From Endomychus coccineus (Eukaryota > Arthropoda > Insecta > Coleoptera > Endomychidae): a stretch of 64,000 nucleotides of DNA. The notes beneath the pieces are model-generated. The model searched no databases and was not told the origin of the DNA. It saw only the letters and a program-made list of their open reading frames with translations. The stretch covers positions 277,618,742 through 277,682,741 of the forward strand of contig OY294067.1 of assembly GCA_958510875.1 (NCBI GenBank), written 5' to 3'. Positions 12,901-24,000 of the stretch are shown one piece after another. A program made the translations under genes and the position numbers. Every line of letters begins with the position of its first letter. The stretch's first letter is position 1.

Positions 12901-15002
12901 CTTCTTTTCGATTCATTGTTTAGATCTTCATGCATATTTTTGCTTGGAAAGATTTACGGCGGTAGCCATGCAGTAACAAAAACTAGGAACTTATCTTAAA
13001 TACGGCACCTATAGATTTATAATAGCAAAAAATATATTGCAAAATCTGTACATGCAAATGTTGCACTAAATGACGCAAAAAGACGATATTATATATTCTT
13101 TATTGATTACCAATGTTCTCATCAATACTATTGTTAACGATACTATTGATTACTATATTAAATAATTGTCATACGATTTCTGTAATAAGCAAATTTTTTT
13201 TCTTCACTTGATCTTTGGTGGGCCCCTGGGCCATGGCCCACCCGGCCCACCCCTAAATCCGGCCCTGCCCTGAGGTCCCCTAGGACCTCCCCGGGAGTAT
13301 CCGGGCATCCTGACGCCCTAGATATCGATGAAATTAATTAAAAAAGTATTTTTAATGTTTTTCAAGTATTCAAGAGGTCATATAAAGGTTGCTAGTGATG
13401 ATTACGACGTGAAAAAACTCTTCTGCAATACCTGGCGTACTCTGAGTCCGGGTAACCACGTCATCTTCTAGGAATTTATTAATTTTTCTTACTTAAATGT
13501 AACAAATTCTACCTCTCGGGGGTTTTAAAAATCGTCGATCACGATTATGACACTCACGAAAGCTCATGCATAGTCGTGATCCTGAGAACGCAAACTACGA
13601 ATTTTTATTCTTATTGGTATTTTCTCAATACATTAAAAAAATATATCCCTATTTGAAAATTCCTAAACTTCAATATACATATTTATATATATATGTATGC
13701 AATTTAAAAAATGTAATCATACTCCGGTCCAAAAATAGTGTAACGTAAATAAATAATACTATGAATTTATGATGTCAAAATATCTTGCATGTAAAATTAA
13801 TATTACATAGATTTAAATAATATTCATCATCAAATTGAAAAAATAATAAAGCACTTACCAGATATATATTACATTAATCTATGCACAGTTGAAAAATTTC
13901 CAAATAATTTAATCTTGAAATTTCAAGAATCGTTTTCTCATTTTGCTAAATTACCATTTAATAAGTCAGCTATATAAACACCTTGCAAGTTATAATGATT
14001 TTACTTGAAAGATATTTATACTTCATAAATTAATGGTATTATTTTTTTTCACGTTAAATTATTTTTGGACTGCAGTATAAGAACGTTTTTCTATATATAT
14101 ATATATCAATAAATATCAAAAAAACTCAACAGCGTTAAAAAAACACGAGACAAATACTAAACATAAATTCAATTTTGAGCATTTCGACATAATAGAAAAA
14201 GAACAAAATGAGAAGAGTCGAATATTTTTAGAAATGGTACACATCAAAAAAAATCAAAACTGCGTAAACGATAAGACCGATATGAATAATCTTTCGCAAA
14301 TATATAATATAATTCTTTAAAGTAACTAAATTGAAATAGTCCAGTCAAACAGACATATGATACAAGAGCCACATGTTAGCAATTAAATTTTAATGCAAAC
14401 AGGCAGTGATATCTAACAAGTGTAACAAACGGTCAACCAGCAGGGTATCTTACCCTTACATTCAGAACAAAAACCCATTCTGCAAACTGTGTTCAGTCTG
14501 AATTTCAAAGCCATGATGAGTGTGTGCTTCCGTAAAATCAACTCACGTAAGTAAATTAAACATACTAGTCACCAATATCAGAAAGATCTCAAACCCCAAC
14601 ATACGCAAACGAAATCTGTTGGTATTCTATCACGTAATAAGTATATTCAAAATTCAAATAATTCATGAAAAATTAATTTATTTTGTACATAATCACCGAA
14701 CTAAGTTAGTTATTATGTTATTATACACATAAATTTTAAATATGAAACTAAAGTCAATGCTCATAACAAACTGAAAAACTTTGTCATAAATACAGATTGT
14801 GCATACAGCTAATTAATATAAAAATATTTTGTTAAATTTCAGTTCATAATGTAAACAATGAATAAATTCCTGAAGAAGGCGAAAGCCGAAACGCGTCGAA
14901 TGAAAAGATTGTTTCATTGAGATAATTCATTTAAAATTGCTGAAAAACCTAAGAGAACCCACAACTTACTTTAGATAAACCAGCAAAAGAAAACCACAGC
15001 GA

Positions 15003-15050
<48 letters not shown>

Positions 15051-18000
15051 GAATAGATACACGGGGCTCGAAAGACCCTGAAACAGAATTTACAGAACAT
15101 TGCGAGTGTCACAGTCGTGATCAACAACTTTTAAAACCCCCGAGAGATAGAATTTGATACATTTAATTAAGAAAAATTAGTAAATTCCCAGAATATGAAG
15201 TGGTTACCCGAACTCAGAGTACACCAGGTATTGCAGAAGAGTTTTTACACGTCGTAATCATCACTAGCAACCTTTATATCACCTCTTGAACAGTTAACAA
15301 ACATTAAAAATAATTTTTTAATTAATTTCATCGATATCTAGGGCGTCAAGACGCCCGGATACCCCGGGGAGGTTCAAGGAGACCTCAGGGAATCTTCTAC
15401 ATAGCGTATTCGTGTTCAGCGACCCCAAAAACCCCCGAAAAACCAATTCGAGTCCGTTTTCTTATTCACTTCAAAAAGTGCACTCAGAAAAATTCATTTT
15501 TGGCTGTAGAAATGCAAAAAATTTTTTCCACAAAACTTTCTGAATCGAATGCACTTTCTGAATCGAATGCAGAAAACCGCATCTCAATCCATCCAACTGC
15601 GCCAACTTTCCCAGGTTCACTGGTTTATTTCCTCGACTAAATGCGGTCTTCGTAGATTTGTTCATTTGGTAAGCATGCTGGCGGGGGTGCAGGAGTACCC
15701 ATTCCAAGATTTCTGTTCTGATATGAATTATCAGTTGCTTCCTCTACCGTTTTCAGGACGAACGACGTGAGACTGAGTGGTCGCAGGGATTTGGGGTGGG
15801 TTGTGTCACTTTTTAGAAATGAAGGTGACCCTGGCACTTCTCCATACCTCGGATTATAAGTGCGATACATAACCAGAAAACCACGGTTGTCATTATGGTG
15901 AATTAAAATACTATAATTCTATTCGAAACGCTAAAGATGGATGTCAAAAATAACACTAAAACATGGCTACCGTGCCCAAAATTAATACAAATCTTCACCA
16001 CTTTGAAGTTTTATTTTAATTGTCTATATCATTTCTCAAACTTCATTAAAAAATACACATTTGTTTCGGTATAATTGTTACAAAATTTAGTACTTTATCG
16101 CGGAAAACTGTTTTTAACTCGGACATATGCATGTAAAAAAAGAGGAAAACTCGCAAGAGTATTAACATCTTATTTTGTTATTTTGTACCAAAAAAGGTAG
16201 GTATCATTTTTTTTGATATTTACCCAACTTCTAGAAATTGGCGAACCCGTTCATTTAATTTTTTTTACCTGTTTTATTGACGTCATTACTAGCTCATTGC
16301 ACAAAGTTCCATCGAAATTCATTTTGTAGAACTCAAAAAAAAGGTTTTGGTCATTTTAGCGCTTTATTGACAGGGCTAATAGTTTTTGGCTCCTAGAATA
16401 TATAAAAAGCTCCATGAGAGAGGGAAACAGTTGCCTAGAACTATTAGTTTGTAGCGTTACTGATCGATCTAGACTAGAGAGGCCTTATCATTGTTATCTG
16501 GCACAATTTCTCAATTGTTACAACTTATACATGTTCATGAATGTGCTGGAAATATGTAAATATAAAACCTGAATTTCTTTTGATAAATCATATTGTATTA
16601 TTGTTATTAGTTGAAAGTTGTGTTCAATTGAAATTGTATTAAGTATTCAATTTGAATGAATTATATATACGCAGTGAACTCTGAAACGGATTATTTTGTA
16701 ATTTTCTAATAATAAAATGTTAGTGCTGGTATTTTTTATGGACTTTTTTATTTGTTTCATTATCTTATCAATGGTGTGTGCCTTATGAATATGATCAAGA
16801 ATCAATGACGAATCAAATGTATGTCATATTTGATTTTAAATATCGATTATTTACTTATATTTTATCAAATCAGAAAAAGTTTCCTTATAAAATTAAAAAA
16901 AAGTTGTGAAACTATTCGAGTTTATAGCAGGATACTCTATATAAAAGTACATGCATTTTTTTCTCTTCCAGTTCGAGATAGCTCTGCAAACAAATCCAAA
17001 CTCATATTATTAATTTGGGGTTCATCCATAGAAGATGGTAAATTTGAAATGTGTGAAGATCAGAAAAGTATTAGGTTCGAAGAGATCTGGACCATATTCA
17101 AAGCATCCTCGTGTCCCGCACTAAAAGATAAACCAAAAATATTTATTTTCAATGTGAGTATTTAATATAATTATAATTATTATTATCAGTTTCTATATAA
17201 AGTTTACGTTATAAGAGGTGATGAGTTGTCGACAACCATCATATGTGTGCCAAAATTAACGCTAGATTCGAATTTGCCGCCATTTGTGCAGTAATTTATT
17301 GGCAACCCTGAAAAAAACAGTTTGACAGCTGACAGTTTAGGGTTAGTAAAAATGGAGCGTTACACAAATATACTAAATATAACTGAATGCTGCTGTATGT
17401 ACTCAAATTTGCCCCTCGCCGAAATGCTCAACGGTTGTAAACGTATGTACGAGTCAAAATCTTATTTTATTTCTCAACATAATCTGCTTGTAACTCGATA
17501 GATTTCGTCCAACGTTCTTATAATTTTTCGATTCCTTCCAAATAATACGATTTGGGCAGTCTTTCAAGATGGGCGTTTTTTCAGCGATGACCTCATCGTT
17601 AGAGCAAAAAGCTCTTTCCGCTGAGCCATTTCTCCAAGTTTGGGATAGATAAAAATCGCAGGGGGGCAAATCTGCAGAATATGGTGGATGACGAGCCAAT
17701 TCGTAGCTCAATTCATACAAATCTGCCATTGCGACTGCGGACCTATGCGCCGGCGTCGGTGCGTTCTCCTGGTGGAACAGCACTTTTTTATTTGCCAAAT
17801 GCCACTGATTTTGCTTCAAATCGAAGTCGAATCGATTCTACAGCTCTGAATAATATACATCAGCGATCGTTTTACCCTTTGCAAGGAAATCTATATGGAC
17901 GATACCGTGTGTCTCCCAAAAAACTGTCGCCATAACTTTGTTGGCCGATAAGCCCACTATGGCCTTTTTCGACTTCGATTCGCCAGGACAAGTTCACTGT

Positions 18001-21000
18001 TTCGACTGTTCTTTAGTCTCTGGTGTGTTGTGATGGATCCATGTTTCGTTCACGGACACGAAACGGCGCAAGAAGTCTTTCTTGTCTCGCTTGAACATCC
18101 CCAAACACTCCTTCGAAATTGTCACACGCTCGCGCTTGTTGTCAACAGAGAGCAAATGCGGCACCCATCTGGCAGATATCTTTCTCATATTCGAAAATGT
18201 ATGAAAAATGTTCCGTACCCGTTCGGTTGAGATGCCCATAGCCTCAGTAATCTCGTTCAATTCAACTCGACGATCGTCCAATATTTTACCATGGATCGAC
18301 CAGAACGTTCGGCGTCCTTTGTGGTCATACTACCGCAATGAAAATCAGTAAACCTCTTGTTGATCGTTCCAATCGATGGTGATGAGTCCCCATAATGTTT
18401 ACTAAGCGAGCTTGGGTTTGCGTAATGTTTTTCCACGTAAGAAATTATGTTGAATCAAGACGTGAAATTCACTTTTTTCCATGTTTACAAAAACCTTCAA
18501 AGTTGCTTGCATTCGATGGGTGTCAAAACAGAATTGAATGTTCAAGTCTGAAAATTTTAATGCGTTCCAGTTAAGGATGGTACATCACAAATGTCACATG
18601 GAATTTTCGATTGTGGCACCATCTGTTTTATTATTTCTCGTATAGGTGTTAATATGTTATTTCCTTTCAAAGATCTTAAGATCTCATAATGATTATGATG
18701 AATATCTATCGCCAAGTTTATAGTGAAATTCTGTGGCAATAAATGCCAAAATGCGAGAAATAATTCGAGGAATCAGTAGTCTCGTGGTTTTCAGTGCAAC
18801 GCAAGTACGCCAGTGAAGCTGAAAGATAAACCGAAGATATTTATTTTCAATGTGAGTATTGAATATAATTATAATTATGGTTATCTGTTTCTATATAAAG
18901 TTCACGTTATAAGAGGTAACGTGTTTCCGACAGCAATCATAGTGTCCCAAAAATAACGCAAGATTTGAATATGCCGCCATTCGTGCAGTAAATTGTTGGC
19001 AACCCTGAAAAAAACAATTTGAGAGCTGAGAATTTAGAGTTAGTGAAAATGGAACGTTACCCGATGCAACAACGTGTTTTCATTATTGAACAATATCTCA
19101 AAAATGATGAAAGTTTGGCGGCCACATCTCGTCAACTGTGAAGAGATTAATTGGAAAATTCAGGGAGACCGGTTCAGTTGGAGACGCTAAACACATTGGT
19201 CTTCCAAAAACAAGCCGTTCAAATGTCAATATCGAAGCAGTGCGTGAGAGTGTTGGTGAAAATCCCAGAACATGAATTCGGCGTATGGACAAGAATTGCA
19301 AATTTCAAGAAGCTCTCTACACTGTATACTCACAAAATATCCGAGTCTCCACGCTTACAAAATTCAATTAACGCAACAACTGAAGCCTAATCACCATGCA
19401 CAGAGCAGAGAGTTCGTTGAATGAATTATTGAACATCAACAAGTGGATGCTGATTTTTCGTCAAAATCATCCTAAGGGATGAAGCACATTTTCACATTGA
19501 TGGCTTTCTTAATCTCCAAAACTGCCGTGATTGCCGAAAAACAATTGCATCCCAACGTGTCACTGTTTGGTTCGAAGTTTGGGCTGGAGGCATCATTGGA
19601 CCATACTTTTTTGAAACGGTGGCTGGTCAAGCAGTGACTGTTACTGGTGCTCGATATCGCGACATGGTAATACAGTTTTATTTGCCGAAATTAGATGATA
19701 TTGATGTGGCCAGTATGTGGTTTCAACAAGACGGTGCCACATGCCATACATCCTGTGAAACAATTCAATTACTGCATGGAACATTTCCTGGTCGTGTACT
19801 CTCTCATTTCGGTAATCAGAATTAGCCCCCTAGATCATGTGATTTAGTACCATTAGATTTCTCTTCATGGGGTTATTTGAAGTCAAAAGATTATATTAAC
19901 AACCCTACAACCACCCGTGCAATACAGGAGGAAATTGAACGTTGCATCAACAAAATTCACATTTATGCAGAATGGTTATGGATAATTTATACAAAAGAGT
20001 GCGTATGTGCCAGCAAAGCCGTGGGGGCCATTTGCCCGATTTGTTATTCCATAAATCCTAGGTACTTTATGATCCAATAAAAAAAAACAATCTAATGACT
20101 AAAAACTGTGTTTTCTATTTAATATAAGTCTTGCGTTAATTTTGAGACACCCATTATAAGAACTGAGTGATTTATTATTTTATCATTTATTGCGGACCCT
20201 TTATGCCTAGGCCGAAGCCCTTTGCACCCCTTGTCACGTGCCACCTAGTGGAGCGGTTCCCACTCAAAAGTGTACACTCGGCTACCAAAAGCGGTTCCCG
20301 CTTGAGTGTGTTCACCATGTTGTTGCTTAACCAATCCTCTTTGTGGGGTATACTTACACGATCCTCCTTACCTAGCAATTCAACAAATACCAGTAATTCA
20401 CGTCTAATCGGGTTCCTTGATAAAACGAAAAAAATTTATTCGGTACTATCCGGAAATTCAACTCTACATCATTAATTTACTACCGGAAAGTGGTACAATA
20501 AATTTCTAGAACGGAAAGTGCGACTTAGCGACACTTTCCTCTTTTAAAAAAGATCTTACGAATTTTGATAATTTTAACACAATATTTTAGTCCTACTCCT
20601 TTATGGATCAATATTACCCTTGCTTCTGTGCTTTTGGATTTGAAATCTTCCCTGTCTACGTCTCCCGAATAAGATGCAACGTCAATTTTCTTGACAGGGA
20701 GAATGTGTAGCTGTCTCTCTTGGCCACTATTTAAAAAACGACTTAATGGAATTGTTATTCTGAAAGTACAGATTGAAATTTAAAATTAGTAATTTTAGTT
20801 ATGAAATGAAACCTTTAGCAGATCTTGATGAAATTTTGTTTCTAATCACTTGCAATAAATTTTCGGCTCTTACGAGTCCTTTCCGTAGAAAGTTTGAATA
20901 AAATAACGTTGTGCGGCTGAAAAATATTCCATTGTTACAACCGCCAATGTCTATGACCCGGCCAATCCGATATTAATAAGATAACGACAATCAACATCCA

Positions 21001-24000
21001 TGTTAACCATTGCATCACCCATTACATTAAATGGAATAATATATTCCAAATCCAAATTGTAGTGTATGTTGGGTAATAAATACAGACAAATCTTTATAAC
21101 GAATACATTATTTTCTTTCAGAATATCATCTATCCTCCTTCTAGAAATGCGACGGATGGATCACTTTTTAAGGAGTCTCCAAGTGCGTATGATATTCCAA
21201 ATGAAGCAGACATGCTTCTGATAATCAAGTATAATGATGGTATGTATAAAAAAACTAGAAATATATTGCCGCTTGGAGATAGAAAAATAGTGTATGTGGA
21301 AAAGATATTCTTCGCAAATCCCACTTGGTTACTGATTTTTATATAATTGTTCAACATATAGTCCATTGGAATTTTCATTTTTTGTGTAAAAATTTGGAGC
21401 ATCATACAGACTTGGTTCTTTAGGAAGATTTCGACTTCTAGAACACTAATTTCACAACCCGCAGATGAACGGAGAGGTAATTTTGAAGATATATAGAGTG
21501 GTCCAATCTATACGACACGATCTCTCAAACGAAAACGCTTGAATATTTTGCGGTGATTTTTTTACACTTATGTAGACTCTTTGTGGGCATAATTTAGCAA
21601 TATTTTTCAATATACAGGATGTTTCAAAAAAGTTTAGATATCAAAGTTATACGTTCTTAAATGAAATAAGTTAAATTATCTAACTTATCTTCATAGTTCG
21701 GAAAATTTATTTCTATATCTCTTCACCTACGACCACTTTTATCGGCTTAAATTTCAGAAAGTATTATTAGGGATTTTTTTTAGAGAAAAACATGACGTAT
21801 TCTCATTTAGTATAACGTTAAACTCTCCAGTACCGATTTTCAGTGTTCAAAAATACAGGATGTCCAAGAAAAGGAAATTTACTTTCATCAACATTAATAC
21901 AAATTATTAAACAATATTATCGTTAAATTGACAAATGAGAAATTTGTAAAAAATGTAATTTCCACTAAATTCCCGTATACTCTATATTATATAATATAAA
22001 CCTATATATATATAAGTTTAAAGTTTTATGCCTAATTGGCCACAATTTCGTGTAGGTACATTAAGAGATATAGAATTAAATTTTCTAAATTATAAAGATA
22101 ACTTAGATAATTTTAAATAGGATTATAAAGGTGAATAAACGTAAAATATTGAACCATAGGCGGGATTCGTACCCACATTTTTGGATGTCTAGTTCAGGGT
22201 GTTTACCAATTACACCACTTTGGTTCCGTCAGATTCTTATGTTTAGTTCAAAACGACTGAGCTTTAGATGAATGTGCATGAATAGTTATCTATAGCGGAG
22301 CATCGAATCGCATTGTGTTTATCAATGATACTTCCTTTCAGAGGTTTATATTTACAAAAATTTTATAAAATTTTGAATATATCGAAAACTATTCGAGATA
22401 TGTATTAACAGAAGAGCAAAATTGTAGAGGGGAAAATTTCCTATTTTTATGTTACAAGTCATTTTTTTTTAATTGGGTATTTTCACCGCTAGAACGTTAA
22501 TAGTTAATCAGTTTTTCAAGTGATTTTTCACATTTTCAGTGTGAAATAGTAATTATAATAATAACATTTTTATGCAGCCTTTGCTCGTTCCACAATCATT
22601 TATATTCGCTTCTTCCTCCGACGATGATGCTTCAAGTGAATTATTCAGCAAGCTCATATTATTATATTACTTATTTCATTATCTTTACCCAACTAAATGA
22701 TATTCAAATTAATAATGATCATAAAAAAAAATTACAAAAGAAACATTTTCGAGTCTAGTAAGTGAGAATTCTATATCCCAATCTATAGACCGCACCACCA
22801 CTTGTTATAAACTGTTGAAGAACCGGGTAAGTTTAAGCTTACTTCAATAATTGTCCGTGTTATTGTTGTTGTTGTTTGCCACCAAACATCAAAAAATGTT
22901 GTGTCAAACTTTGAATTTGATAGGACCTTTAGTTTTCGAGTGATAGTGTAAACAAAATTTCGTGACATTCAGACTGACAGACGAACGGATTTTTTCAAAG
23001 TCAAGAATTTTTGCTCTAGGACTTTTTTTAAAGTTTTTAAAATAGCTTGAGCAGATACCCTTCCGACTTCGTCGGATAGATCTTATTAAGCCAATGCTGA
23101 ATCAGTGAGTTGATTTTGGTATTTCGGTAAATTTAGAAGAAATATGGTTTGTGGAATCACTTTTAACATGTTTTTATTAGATTCGACATAGAACACGGAT
23201 ATTGTCAAGGTATTCAACTCGTTGTTTTTATCATGAGTCATCATTGATGTAAAATAAGAAATTCAATCATTACTAACTTATGAGAAAGACGAAACAAAAT
23301 CATCATTTGGACGTTTAGGTACTTAGGCCTTCTTAAAAAGGAGGGATTCTATACCTCAGGATACGAAGATGACATAAACCATCTTGCTAATAGGAATATT
23401 TGAGATAGTTCAATGCGATCCTAAGCTGAGAGCTCTCCAAAGCTGGTGTAAAGACCATCCTTTGAACGTTAACCCACCAAAGACTCCTTCACGAGGAAAT
23501 GGAAAATAGACGAATCTCAACACTACCCTAACTTTATCGTTGGAATTAAAACACCGAAGTACAATCTTCGACAGCAACCTTACATGGGGATCTCATCTCA
23601 CTGAAAGCAAGCATCGCCCTCTGGCAGTGTAGGAGAGCGATCGGAAAAATATGGGGAATATGATATCTCTAAATATAGCAGTTTGACTACTACTACAGTC
23701 ATAAGACCCTTGACAACATACAATAACAACAGTACTCCAATCGGAAATCTGTGCTTTCCACCACGTGGCAAAAAAAATTCTGAATAGCTAATTAAAAGGG
23801 TGGATTTCTTAATATGCATAATTCACATTATTACTCCTATGGTGAGAAAAATCCTATGTTATGAAAGAAACTAAACATCGGGAAAGGCTTAGCAGCAATG
23901 AATGGATAGGTGGTTTTACTGGCAATCTCCTTGGGCTTGTAGAATTACCTAAAGGTTTAAATGGTGAGAACGATCTAGACTTGTTGCAAAATACTTCACC

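Noticed and set aside
17454..17935. Plus-strand frames opposite the mariner copies (17681, 18030, 31448, 31832)
   Set aside because: Antisense of transposase coding sequence.
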